DNA from: Moritella sp. 5
GTDB taxonomy: Bacteria; Pseudomonadota; Gammaproteobacteria; Enterobacterales; Moritellaceae
Direction of reading: 5' to 3'
DNA: 64,000 bases
Assembly (NCBI RefSeq): GCF_018219455.1
Contig: NZ_CP056122.1
Coordinates: 3,472,001-3,536,000, forward strand
Part shown: positions 9,627 through 18,217 of the stretch, piece after piece
Numbering within the stretch: position 1 is the first letter of the stretch
How the letters are laid out: every line of letters starts with the position of its first letter
Program-made: the position numbers and the translations under genes
Notes under the pieces: model-generated
What the model saw: the letters and a program-made list of their open reading frames with translations, nothing else
Database searches by the model: none
Told to the model about the DNA's origin: nothing

Positions 9627-12209
9627 ATGTCTAAAACAGAAAATCAAACCACTAGCATGGATGCTGAACTGCAGGAAATGCTTGCACAATCAGATACTGG
9701 TGCGCGCGATCCCAAAGGTATTGCTAAAAAAATATTGTTAATTGTGCCATTTATTTGGGCGCTATTTCAATTATGGTATGCCTCTCCTCTGCCGTTCGTT
9801 TTAAATTTTGGTATTATTAACGATACTGAAGCTCGTTCTATTCATTTAGCTTTTGCTATATTTCTAGCATTTACTGCTTACCCTGCAATGAAATCGTCAC
9901 CGCGTGACCATGTGCCGTTGACCGATTGGATTTTTGCATTCGCTGGCGCTTTCAGTGCTGGTTATTTATTCCTATTTTATAATGAATTAGCCGATCGTGC
10001 TGGAGCACCCATTACCTTTGATACTGCAGTTGCAGTAACAGGTATGTTATTACTGCTTGAAGCTACACGTCGTTCATTAGGTCCACCACTGATGATCGTG
10101 GCAATAGTATTTTTGACTTATACCTTTGCCGGTCCTTACATGCCAGACATTATTGCCCACAAAGGGGCAAGTTTAACGAAAACAATGTCTCATCAGTGGC
10201 TAACAACCGAAGGTGTATTTGGTGTTGCGGTTGGTGTATCAACATCATTTGTATTCTTATTTGTGCTATTCGGTTCACTATTAGATAAAGCGGGTGCCGG
10301 TAACTACTTTATTAAAGTTGCATTCTCGCTGCTTGGTCATATGCGTGGCGGTCCAGCAAAAGCAGCCGTGGTTGCATCTGGTTTAAGTGGCTTAGTGTCT
10401 GGTTCGTCCATTGCGAACGTGGTGACAACAGGTACATTCACGATCCCGCTAATGAAACGCGTTGGCTTCCCTGCAACCAAAGCTGGTGCAGTAGAAGTAG
10501 CAGCATCAACAAATGGTCAGCTAACGCCACCAATTATGGGTGCAGCTGCATTCTTGATGGTTGAGTACGTTGGTATTCCTTATATTGAAGTAATTAAGGC
10601 TGCTATTTTACCCGCGCTTATTTCTTACGTTGCATTAATCTACATCGTCCATTTAGAAGCATGTAAAGCGGGGATGGTAGGTTTACCACGTCGTCACAAG
10701 CCGACATTAGCACAAAGTTTATTCTCGTTTATGTCTGTCGTGGTACTAATTCTAGTCCTTAGCTTTGCTGTTTATTATGGTATAGGTTGGACTAAAGATG
10801 TATTTGGTGCAGGCGCAACTTGGATTGTAGGTATCGCTACTGTTGCGATTTATGTCGCGCTAATTAAATACTCAACAAAATTCCCTGAGCTAAGCATTGA
10901 TGATCCAGACAGTGAGCTACTCGAGTTACCAGAACCAGGACCAACAGCAAAAGCAGGTTTATACTTCCTACTACCAATTGTTGTATTAGTTTGGTGTTTA
11001 ACCGTTGAACGTTTCTCTCCAGGCCTATCGGCATTTTGGGCAACGATATTTATGATCTTCATTGTGATCACACAGCGTCCATTACAGGCTTACTTTAAAC
11101 AAAGCCAACCAATATCAGATGCAGTTAAAACAGGTTTTGTTGAACTGTTTGATGGCATGGTAACAGGTTCTCGTAACATGATCGGTATCGGTGTAGCGAC
11201 AGCTGCAGCAGGTATTGTTGTTGGTACAGTAACGCTAACCGGTATTGGTCTAGTGATGACTGAGTTTGTTGAGTTCATCTCAGGTGGTAACATCATGCTG
11301 ATGCTGGGCTTTACTGCACTCATTAGTTTAATCTTAGGTATGGGTTTACCGACAACAGCAAACTACATCGTTGTTTCAACATTGATGGCACCTGTTATTG
11401 TTGAACTAGGTGCTCAAAATGGCTTGATCGTACCGTTAATCGCAGTGCATTTATTTGTGTTCTACTTTGGTATTCTGGCCGATGATACTCCGCCAGTAGG
11501 CCTCGCGGCTTTCGCAGCTGCAGCCATTGCAAAAGCAGATCCGATTAAAACCGGTATCCAAGGTTTCATGTACGATATCCGTACCGCGATCTTACCTTTC
11601 ATGTTTATCTTTAATACCCAGTTATTATTGATTGGTGTGGACTCTGTGCCTCACTTACTACTGACAATTTTCTCGGCCACGACGGCGATGTTGGTATTCT
11701 CTGCGGCAACCCAAGGTTACTGGTTAACAAAGTCGAAATGGTATGAAACAATCGGGTTATTATTAATCACGTTTACACTGTTCCGCCCAGGCTTCTGGTG
11801 GGATATGGTATATCCACCGATTGAAGAAGTAAGTCCACAGCACATTGAGCAAGTGCTTGCTGATTTACCAAACGGTGGTGATATACGCTTACGTGTTGAA
11901 GGTGAAACCTTGGATGGCGCATTCCAAACTAAGATTGTACAGCTACCTTTTGCTGAAGATGCTATCACTGGTGCAGAACGCCTATTGAGTACAGGTTTAG
12001 AATTACGCTTTGAAGACGAAAAAACGATTGTTGATATGGTCGGTTTTGGTTCTCCAGCCGAGAAATCAGGTATTGATTTTGACTGGAATATTCTAGCAGT
12101 GGAACGTCCGTTAGAGCGCCCAGCGAAAGAGTTCCTGTTTATCCCAGCATTACTGCTACTTGCAGGTATTGCTGTTGGTCAACGTCGCCGTATTGCTAAC
12201 AACAAATAA
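9627..12209 (+). CDS. Fused TRAP transporter permease (DctQM-type, TAXI class)
   Basis: Inner-membrane permease of the TRAP-TAXI system, with small and large membrane subunits fused in one 860-residue chain. The start at 9627 has GGAGG at 9618-9622; the frame is open to 9594 without a better site. There are about 17-18 predicted hydrophobic segments. The DctM core shows KAAVVASGLSGLVSGSSIANV, TNGQLTPPIMGAAAFLM and ILGMGLPTTANYIV (partial). The C-terminal region (about residues 740-830) is a DUF3394/PDZ-like soluble segment with VGFGSPAEKSGI, then a final membrane helix and basic tail. It works with the receptor encoded just upstream, using a Na+ or H+ gradient. Confidence 0.93.
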   Translation: MSKTENQTTSMDAELQEMLAQSDTGARDPKGIAKKILLIVPFIWALFQLWYASPLPFVLNFGIINDTEARSIHLAFAIFLAFTAYPAMKSSPRDHVPLTDWIFAFAGAFSAGYLFLFYNELADRAGAPITFDTAVAVTGMLLLLEATRRSLGPPLMIVAIVFLTYTFAGPYMPDIIAHKGASLTKTMSHQWLTTEGVFGVAVGVSTSFVFLFVLFGSLLDKAGAGNYFIKVAFSLLGHMRGGPAKAAVVASGLSGLVSGSSIANVVTTGTFTIPLMKRVGFPATKAGAVEVAASTNGQLTPPIMGAAAFLMVEYVGIPYIEVIKAAILPALISYVALIYIVHLEACKAGMVGLPRRHKPTLAQSLFSFMSVVVLILVLSFAVYYGIGWTKDVFGAGATWIVGIATVAIYVALIKYSTKFPELSIDDPDSELLELPEPGPTAKAGLYFLLPIVVLVWCLTVERFSPGLSAFWATIFMIFIVITQRPLQAYFKQSQPISDAVKTGFVELFDGMVTGSRNMIGIGVATAAAGIVVGTVTLTGIGLVMTEFVEFISGGNIMLMLGFTALISLILGMGLPTTANYIVVSTLMAPVIVELGAQNGLIVPLIAVHLFVFYFGILADDTPPVGLAAFAAAAIAKADPIKTGIQGFMYDIRTAILPFMFIFNTQLLLIGVDSVPHLLLTIFSATTAMLVFSAATQGYWLTKSKWYETIGLLLITFTLFRPGFWWDMVYPPIEEVSPQHIEQVLADLPNGGDIRLRVEGETLDGAFQTKIVQLPFAEDAITGAERLLSTGLELRFEDEKTIVDMVGFGSPAEKSGIDFDWNILAVERPLERPAKEFLFIPALLLLAGIAVGQRRRIANNK

Positions 12210-12230
12210 GCATTATCGGCCTCGAAACAT

Positions 12231-12264
12231 ATATATGCAGTGTACTTAAGTACACTGCATATAT
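12231..12264. repeat. Perfect 34-bp palindrome after the TRAP permease
   Basis: 12231-12247 and 12248-12264 are exact reverse complements (ATATATGCAGTGTACTT / AAGTACACTGCATATAT), with no loop bases. There is no T-run after it, so a classic intrinsic terminator is doubtful. It may be an mRNA-stabilising hairpin, a protein-binding site, or part of a decayed repeat. Its right edge merges with TATACCCAA-like sequence (12262-12280) resembling the ends of the element at 5240-5503. Confidence 0.6.
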
Positions 12265-12294
12265 ACCCAAATCACTTTAAATAAGTAATTTATT

Positions 12295-12729
12295 ATGTAT
12301 AAAATAATCTTACTACCCGTTGACCTTAACGAAGAAGGTTTTAGTCACGTTGCTGCCAAGCACGCCTGCACACTCGCAAAAATTTCTGGCGCAACAATAC
12401 ATTTATTGAATGTATTACCGACATCTCAACTGCCGATGGTCTCAGCCCATTTCCCTGCGTCTGTTTTACAAGAAATCCGTAAATCCGCACATACCGAATT
12501 ACAAGCGTTCGCAAAAAAGCATATTGAGAGTGGTATTCCAACACAAATACATATGATGGAAGGCAAGCCTTCCAAAGAGATTATCAAGGCAGCAAATAAA
12601 TACGAGGCTGATTTAATCGTGATGCCAAGCCACAAACGCGCTAAATTAGAGCTTGCCGTTATTGGTTCAGTAGCAGCAAGAGTTGTGAGTTCAGCATCAA
12701 TGAGTGTAATGGTTGTTAAACCACAGTAA
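12295..12729 (+). CDS. Universal stress protein (UspA family)
   Basis: A 144-residue single Usp domain. It starts KIILLPVDLNEEG and ends with IGSVAARVVSSASMSVMVVK, the position of the ATP-binding G-x2-G-x9-G(S/T) motif. Here the first glycines are replaced (MPSHKRAKLELAVIGS), so nucleotide binding may be weakened. It follows the TRAP permease by 85 bp, on the same strand. TRAP-linked Usp proteins are known regulators of their transporter (TeaD of Halomonas), so the neighbourhood suggests transport regulation. This role is inferred. Confidence 0.88.
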   Translation: MYKIILLPVDLNEEGFSHVAAKHACTLAKISGATIHLLNVLPTSQLPMVSAHFPASVLQEIRKSAHTELQAFAKKHIESGIPTQIHMMEGKPSKEIIKAANKYEADLIVMPSHKRAKLELAVIGSVAARVVSSASMSVMVVKPQ

Positions 12730-12736
12730 GCATGTA

Positions 12737-12763
12737 TTTGAACAGTGTTATACACTGTTCAAA
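12737..12763 (+). terminator. Hairpin ending the TRAP-usp unit
   Basis: A perfect 12-bp stem 12737-12748/12752-12763 (TTTGAACAGTGT / ACACTGTTCAAA) with a TAT loop begins 7 bp after the usp stop. The T-run is poor, so it may need help or act bidirectionally. Confidence 0.55.
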
Positions 12764-12895
12764 TATCAAAAATCGATATGTTTAGCTGTCATTATTTTTG
12801 ATATAATTCCTTCTAATTCTTTAACTTCCCCTCTTTTTTCGTTATTATTGCGTAATAAATCTTTGCTATTTCACTGAAGATGAAAAAGGATATTC

Positions 12896-13975
12896 ATGTC
12901 AGTCTCCGTACTAATCTGTGATGATTCAAACCTAGCACGTAAACAAATGGCCAGAACACTGCCTCCTTATTGGGATGTGGATGTGAGTTTTTCATCTAAC
13001 GGTGCCGAAGGTATTGATGCAATCAAGGCTGGTAAAGGTAGCATCGTATTTCTCGATCTTAATATGCCAGTGATGGATGGTTATCAAGTTTTAGAAGCCA
13101 TTCAAAAAGAGCAACTTAATGCGCTTGTGATTGTAGTATCGGGTGATATTCAAGCCGAAGCACACCAACGCGTAATGGCATTAGGTGCACTTGCTTTTAT
13201 CAAAAAACCGGTAACAAGTCAGCAAATAGAAACAATCCTTATTAATTATGGTATTGTCGAAAAAGATGAATTATCTCAAGCAGAAGCACGATTAATTGCC
13301 CAACAATCAGCTGAAAAAAGACAGCAAGATTTAATACAATCAATTCCGGACACCTTACCTACATTAAGTAATGAGCTAGAGTTACCCGCTGAATTCCGTG
13401 ATGCACTGCAAGAAGTCGCCAATGTAGCAATGGGCCAAGCAGCCGATTTGTTAGCGCGTTTACTTGATGTATTTGTGCTATTACCCGTGCCGAATGTAAA
13501 TGTCTTTGAAGCCAGTGAATTAACCATGGCATTATCAGCCGCATCCGAACAAGCATCTATTTCAACGGTGTGCCAAGGCTTCATTTGTTCAGGTATTTCT
13601 GGTGAAGCACTACTGCTATTCCATGATTCAAGCTTCGATGACATGGCTAAACTAATGGGTATTGAGCACAAAAATTCAAACTTCCAAGAGAAAGAAATTC
13701 TCATGGATACAGCAAATATCCTTATCGGTGCATTTTTGCAAGGGTTTAGCCAACAACTGAATGTTAGCTTTAGTCAGGGCCACCCTTCTGTTCTGGGTCA
13801 GCACAGCACAGTACAAGAGATGATTAACGCCAATAACTTCCGTAAACAAAAGACGGTCGCTATTGAAATTAATTATCAAATTGAGCACCATAATGTGCAA
13901 TGTGATCTGTTATTACTCTTTACTGAAAAGTCACTACCGAGTTTACTTAATAGTCTTTCTTACCTCATCGATTAA
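12896..13975 (+). CDS. Response regulator: CheY receiver fused to a CheC/CheX-like phosphatase
   Basis: A 359-residue cytoplasmic signalling protein. Residues 1-125 are a CheY-like receiver (acidic pair Asp9-Asp10, phosphoacceptor Asp54 in VFLDLNMPVMDG, Lys in FIKKPV). Residues about 160-359 resemble CheC/CheX/FliY, with two amphipathic helices carrying E/DxxN motifs (EVANVAMGQAAD and DTANILIGAF); in that family these residues dephosphorylate CheY-P. The linker is Gln/Glu-rich. It may be a self-limiting switch or a phosphate sink for another CheY. The PAS-GGDEF gene starts 72 bp downstream and is probably co-expressed. Confidence 0.85.
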   Translation: MSVSVLICDDSNLARKQMARTLPPYWDVDVSFSSNGAEGIDAIKAGKGSIVFLDLNMPVMDGYQVLEAIQKEQLNALVIVVSGDIQAEAHQRVMALGALAFIKKPVTSQQIETILINYGIVEKDELSQAEARLIAQQSAEKRQQDLIQSIPDTLPTLSNELELPAEFRDALQEVANVAMGQAADLLARLLDVFVLLPVPNVNVFEASELTMALSAASEQASISTVCQGFICSGISGEALLLFHDSSFDDMAKLMGIEHKNSNFQEKEILMDTANILIGAFLQGFSQQLNVSFSQGHPSVLGQHSTVQEMINANNFRKQKTVAIEINYQIEHHNVQCDLLLLFTEKSLPSLLNSLSYLID

Positions 13976-14047
13976 TTTATTGTGTTTTGATGATTTATCA
14001 AACTACAGACCAATCAAATAACAAGACAGTTACAAGGAATTGTTAAC

Positions 14048-15004
14048 ATGGATAATCAACATTCATTGCATGAGTTTCATTGGATCATGGATATGGTACA
14101 AACCATTGATGCTGGTCTTGTAGTACTAGATAAAGACTTTAAAGTTCAACTTTGGAATGGCTTTATGAGTAATCACAGCGGGTTGAGTTCAAGGGCTGTA
14201 CAAGACTCAAACCTATTCTCGCATTTTCCCGAGTTACCTGAATCATGGTTACGGAGTAAAATTGAATCCGTATTTTTATTAAAAAACAACGCATTCACCA
14301 GTTGGGAACAACGCCCTTATATTTTCCGTTTTAATAACTATCGCCCAGTGACTGGTATTTCTGAATTTATGTTTCAGAATATGACAATCATACCGCTAGC
14401 ATCCCTCACAGGTGAAGTGACACACGTAAGCTTGATTATTTATGATGTAACCGATATTGCGATTAACCGTTTACAACTCGACAAAGCAAATGAAAAGCTG
14501 GCACACCTAAGTCAAACTGATGCCCTAACCCTGTTAAATAATCGTCATCATTGGAACAGCCTGATTGATCACGAATTTAAGCGTGTTAAACGCTACGAAC
14601 AAGTATCAACATTAATGATGTTAGACATTGATCATTTTAAAAATGTGAATGATACCTATGGCCATGTTGCTGGTGATAAGGTTATTGCAGCCGTGTCTAA
14701 AGTGATGCGAGATAATGTCAGAGAAACTGATTTTGCTGCGCGATATGGCGGTGAAGAATTTGCAATTTGTTTGACTAACACATCCGCAATAAATGCTGTG
14801 ATATTAGCAGATCGTCTTCGTAAAGCGATTGAGGAAATTTCCATCATAGATGATGGTAACACGATTAAAGTAACCATTTCGATTGGTATGGCTGAATTTA
14901 CCGCTACTACAGACGCTGTTGATACATGGACGAAGAATGCCGACAGCGCATTGTATCAAAGTAAAGAAAATGGACGAAACCAGTACTCTATATTTAAACT
15001 TTAA
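14048..15004 (+). CDS. PAS-GGDEF diguanylate cyclase
   Basis: Makes the second messenger c-di-GMP from two GTP. The 318-residue protein has an N-terminal PAS-like sensor (about residues 10-135; GLVVLDKDFKVQLWNG), a short coiled linker and a GGDEF domain (about 155-318). The active site is the accepted variant GGEEF (234-238). The inhibitory I-site RETD (225-228) lies five residues before it, so product inhibition is expected. No membrane segment is seen, so a cytoplasmic ligand or partner is likely. The receiver-CheC protein encoded just upstream is the obvious candidate partner (inference). The start ATG is preceded by AAGGAA. Confidence 0.93.
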   Translation: MDNQHSLHEFHWIMDMVQTIDAGLVVLDKDFKVQLWNGFMSNHSGLSSRAVQDSNLFSHFPELPESWLRSKIESVFLLKNNAFTSWEQRPYIFRFNNYRPVTGISEFMFQNMTIIPLASLTGEVTHVSLIIYDVTDIAINRLQLDKANEKLAHLSQTDALTLLNNRHHWNSLIDHEFKRVKRYEQVSTLMMLDIDHFKNVNDTYGHVAGDKVIAAVSKVMRDNVRETDFAARYGGEEFAICLTNTSAINAVILADRLRKAIEEISIIDDGNTIKVTISIGMAEFTATTDAVDTWTKNADSALYQSKENGRNQYSIFKL

Positions 15005-15014
15005 GCTAAAAACG

Positions 15015-15045
15015 AAAAAGGTACAGCGCAATGCTATACCTTTTT
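15015..15045. terminator. Bidirectional terminator between convergent genes
   Basis: Stem 15015-15027/15033-15045 (AAAAAGGTAcAGC / GCTaTACCTTTTT, one mismatch) has T-runs in both directions. It serves the GGDEF gene on the plus strand and the DUF2986 gene on the minus strand. Confidence 0.85.
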
Positions 15046-15079
15046 ATATTTATCATTCTTACATTTCAGCTAAGGCAAT

Positions 15080-15283
15080 TTATTCTGCCGAAACTTGCTC
15101 TTCCTGAGCCTTTCCTGCTTGCTGATTACTCTCTTCCTTCTGAATAACGTCTGCTTCTAAAGCCATTTTTTCACGTTCGGCTTTAGAAATATAACGAGGT
15201 TTATTAGAATGAGGAGCCAATTTAGCATTCGCTTTTTTAGCTTTTTTCTTTAATGTCGAAACAACTTTTTTCTTTCTATTCAT
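15080..15283 (-). CDS. Small basic DUF2986 family protein
   Basis: A 67-residue, very Lys-rich protein: MNRKKKVVSTLKKKAKKANAKL (partial), then NKPRYISKAEREK. I recognise this as the DUF2986 family common in Vibrio and relatives, of unknown function. The acidic Gln/Glu-rich tail is variable. It lies 12 bp downstream of yehS on the same strand and is probably co-transcribed. The basic N-terminus suggests RNA or ribosome contact, but there is no direct evidence. Confidence 0.85.
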   Translation of the reverse strand: MNRKKKVVSTLKKKAKKANAKLAPHSNKPRYISKAEREKMALEADVIQKEESNQQAGKAQEEQVSAE

Positions 15284-15295
15284 GATTTAATCTTA

Positions 15296-15763
15296 TTACT
15301 TGTCTTCAGCTCGATATTTTACTTGCATACCTGCAAGGAAGTTACGTAATACTTGATCTTTACATTCACGGAAGTGTTTGTGATCAGGTTTACGGAAAAA
15401 TGCACTTAGTTCGTGTTTACCTAAACGGAATTCAGCAAGTTCTAATAATTCAAGAACATCTTCATTCTTAAGATCTAAAGCAATTTTTAACTTACGTAAA
15501 ATAATGTTGTTATTGATCGCGTGTTCAGGCTCAGGTTGTGGGCCGTCTTTTTTACCGCGTTTAGCATTAATTAAACCATTCAAAAAAGTCGCCATCTGTG
15601 TATCATTACAACGCACATATGCAGGATCGTCATCTTTTTTTAACCAATCACTGATTTCGCCACGTGTAACATCAGCTTCAGCTTGTTTAAACAAAGCAAT
15701 CATTTTGTCGTCACTGAAATTAAAAGTGTAGCGAATACGGCGTAAAATATCGTTATTGGTCAT
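15296..15763 (-). CDS. yehS: YehS-like DUF1456 protein
   Basis: A 155-residue soluble protein made of two copies of the DUF1456 unit. Each copy begins with an NDILRRIRYTFNFSDDKMI- or NNIILRKLKIALDLKNEDVL-type helix and ends in a short FxRKPDHxxFxxC/WLKKDDDPAYVRC segment, followed by MATFLNGL or VLRNFLAG. The match to E. coli YehS is strong. Function is unknown. It probably forms a two-gene unit with the DUF2986 gene downstream. Confidence 0.9.
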   Translation of the reverse strand: MTNNDILRRIRYTFNFSDDKMIALFKQAEADVTRGEISDWLKKDDDPAYVRCNDTQMATFLNGLINAKRGKKDGPQPEPEHAINNNIILRKLKIALDLKNEDVLELLELAEFRLGKHELSAFFRKPDHKHFRECKDQVLRNFLAGMQVKYRAEDK

Positions 15764-15939
15764 TAATTAGTCCTAATAAGGCTAGCGTGATGTCGTTATG
15801 ACTCACAATTTTAGTTATGGCGCACAGTATAGCAGATAACCGAGGATTGATAACATGCAAGTTTATCCTCGGGACCAATAACATTATATCTCGACATCAA
15901 TCACATTATTCTATACCGACTGCGTTACAACTAACCTTT

Positions 15940-17178
15940 TTAAGGATCCAGTAACCACTGTCTAATTTTTCTATAAACATCCGGATGATATAACAAATCC
16001 ATGTGATTCATATCGCGTCCAATCCACTGATGGTGTTCAGGAAACGTAAGATGAAGTAAATCATCATTATGTCGACCTAACGCACTATCAACATTAACTA
16101 AACCATCACCAATTAAACCATCACCAACAACAGTTGACTCTTTGCTTTTTACAGCGGCAAGCGTATAGCAATGTACACCATTAGGTAGGGCTAAGGAGCC
16201 TCTATTATCCATTGTATAGCTAAAGCGATCTTTACCTTGCCAATCTTCATCAATAATCGAACCATAACGTAAGTCAGTGATCCCTGCGCTACGGATTTTC
16301 CCTAACTTAGCAAATGGCTTGCTGTACGGGTTTGAGCCAAGTAATACATCAATCAAATTACCGCCCTTTTCAAGCGCAGCACCATGATGCGGTGTACCTA
16401 AGAACACCATTTTATTCACTTGTTCTAACCAAGTATGTTTTGCTTTTTCGCCATAGTAAAAAGCACTGCGAGACACTAAGCCCCCCATACTATGAGCAAG
16501 AATAGATAATGATAAAGGTTGCGAAGATATACCAACTAAATATTCCAATAGCGAGGATAAATCACGACCATTTTCCGAGATATGTCGACCTGTATTATAA
16601 TGTAAATAAATAGGCTCGTAGCCAAGATCTCGGGCTAATTCAACACCATGATCATGCTCATCAACTTGCCACTGTAAATCGTTCATGCACAGCCCATGTA
16701 CCATCAACAATATCTTGCCGTTAGATTTCTCAATCAGATTGCGTAAGGCCACATCAGATAATGGTTTACCGTCACGCCTAAATTGCATAATCACAGCCAA
16801 AGGATTTTCACGTTCGAGTAAATAATCCCCCAATACACCATTAAGCATAGAAATCGCAACTTCACGGTTTAGCGACGATTCATGCTGTCCAAGTGCCGAG
16901 CCTAATTGAGATAAAGAAAAATCTATTTTGTCACCGACGAATGCGGTTACCGTTCGAATGTTACGATATACAAATCCAGTAACACCCCGCGTTCTTGGCT
17001 GTGTATCTTGCTTATTAAGGCCCAAACTTAAAATTGTGTAATGGAGCGCTTCCACGATATCAGTTAAACCTGTTACTGCATCAACCGCAAGCTGATTAAT
17101 ACCGCGCATATCATTTGCGCGATCCGAGGGCGACGCTTTGATTTCTAACTTTTTTGTTTTTATGCGTGTGTTAAACAT
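15940..17178 (-). CDS. Alpha/beta-hydrolase lipase/esterase (PGAP1/GPI-inositol-deacylase-like fold)
   Basis: A 412-residue protein with no clear signal peptide. Residues about 1-155 are a helical N-terminal region of unknown role. From about residue 155 an alpha/beta-hydrolase begins with LLMVHGLCMND, the oxyanion strand. The nucleophile elbow is LAHSMGGLVSRSA. FLGTPHHGAALEKGG follows, typical of triacylglycerol lipases and PGAP1-like proteins, and a late catalytic His is plausible in the C-terminal DMNHMDLLYHPD. The substrate is probably a lipid or ester, not defined by sequence. It is monocistronic or followed by none of the neighbours. Confidence 0.82.
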   Translation of the reverse strand: MFNTRIKTKKLEIKASPSDRANDMRGINQLAVDAVTGLTDIVEALHYTILSLGLNKQDTQPRTRGVTGFVYRNIRTVTAFVGDKIDFSLSQLGSALGQHESSLNREVAISMLNGVLGDYLLERENPLAVIMQFRRDGKPLSDVALRNLIEKSNGKILLMVHGLCMNDLQWQVDEHDHGVELARDLGYEPIYLHYNTGRHISENGRDLSSLLEYLVGISSQPLSLSILAHSMGGLVSRSAFYYGEKAKHTWLEQVNKMVFLGTPHHGAALEKGGNLIDVLLGSNPYSKPFAKLGKIRSAGITDLRYGSIIDEDWQGKDRFSYTMDNRGSLALPNGVHCYTLAAVKSKESTVVGDGLIGDGLVNVDSALGRHNDDLLHLTFPEHHQWIGRDMNHMDLLYHPDVYRKIRQWLLDP

Positions 17179-17257
17179 ACAGTACCTTTTCTATTTTTCG
17201 TTAGGGACGAATTAAGATCTTGACTCTGTTTTAACGCTAAATACTTGAATACACAAT

Positions 17258-18154
17258 CTAGGTTTTGCTGGCGTTCGCTTGACGTTGCAATAATAAGGTC
17301 GCAGAGGCTGACAACAAAATACCGGGAATAACTTGTAAACTAATGCTTTGTCCGTTCACCAATAGCGATAACAAAGCAACAACGGCAGGGTTCATATAGA
17401 TGTATGCCATTACTCGTGTAGGCCCCAATGCGACCGTTGTTTTCTGATATAAGTATACTGTCATGAGTGTGGCACCCACAACCAAATATGCCATGTAAAA
17501 TACAGATTCACCTTGGATTAAATGCCATTCTAATGGTAGTCCAGATAACCACAGAGCCAGCCCCATCCAGATACAACCACCAAGTAACGTACTGAATACC
17601 ATAACAATTAGTTCATCACCTCGATAAAGACGTTTCATCGAAATAGAGTAACAACACATGGAAAAACAACCCGCAATAAATAAAAGATCACCACTGTTTA
17701 AAGAAAAGTCGACCAATCGTGACAAGTCACCGCCAAAAATAACCCAGCAAGTCCCCAAGGCACCAAGTAAATAAATCATCAACTGCTTAACTTTGATTTT
17801 ATCTTTAAATACCAGCACACACAGCATCGCAGTTATAAATGGCACTAAAGTATATAAAGTACCCGTATTTAACGCTGTCGTTATTTTTAGTGCTTCAAAC
17901 TGGAAAATAAAAAACACGGAATAAAATAAACTAATAACCATCGATCGCGGTAAAGTCCGTAATACCTTATTACGCCATTTTTTAGTCACCAGAATAAACG
18001 GTAACAATAGGCTAACCGCGCCAGTAAATCGCAATAAGGTGAGAGAGAATGGATTTACAAGGCCAGCAAGATTTGCCGATGCCAGAAATGATCCTGCTAC
18101 CAATGTAGTAGCAAGCATGACAAGAAGGTGAAATTTTATATTGGATTGTGCCAA
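17258..18154 (-). CDS. DMT superfamily transporter (EamA domains)
   Basis: A 298-residue integral membrane protein with about ten hydrophobic helices in two EamA repeats (roughly 8-140 and 150-290). Motifs such as LRFTGAVSLLLPF and YIYMNPAVVALLS fit drug/metabolite exporters of the RhaT/YdcZ-EamA class. The substrate cannot be deduced. It is upstream of and on the same strand as the lipase gene, with about 80 bp between them, and downstream of an alpha/beta-hydrolase gene at 18218. Confidence 0.88.
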   Translation of the reverse strand: MAQSNIKFHLLVMLATTLVAGSFLASANLAGLVNPFSLTLLRFTGAVSLLLPFILVTKKWRNKVLRTLPRSMVISLFYSVFFIFQFEALKITTALNTGTLYTLVPFITAMLCVLVFKDKIKVKQLMIYLLGALGTCWVIFGGDLSRLVDFSLNSGDLLFIAGCFSMCCYSISMKRLYRGDELIVMVFSTLLGGCIWMGLALWLSGLPLEWHLIQGESVFYMAYLVVGATLMTVYLYQKTTVALGPTRVMAYIYMNPAVVALLSLLVNGQSISLQVIPGILLSASATLLLQRQANASKT

Positions 18155-18217
18155 GTCTAGACCTTAATGAATGGTATTTTCGGCAAGGTTAGCACGCAAG
18201 TAATACTAACTCCAATA

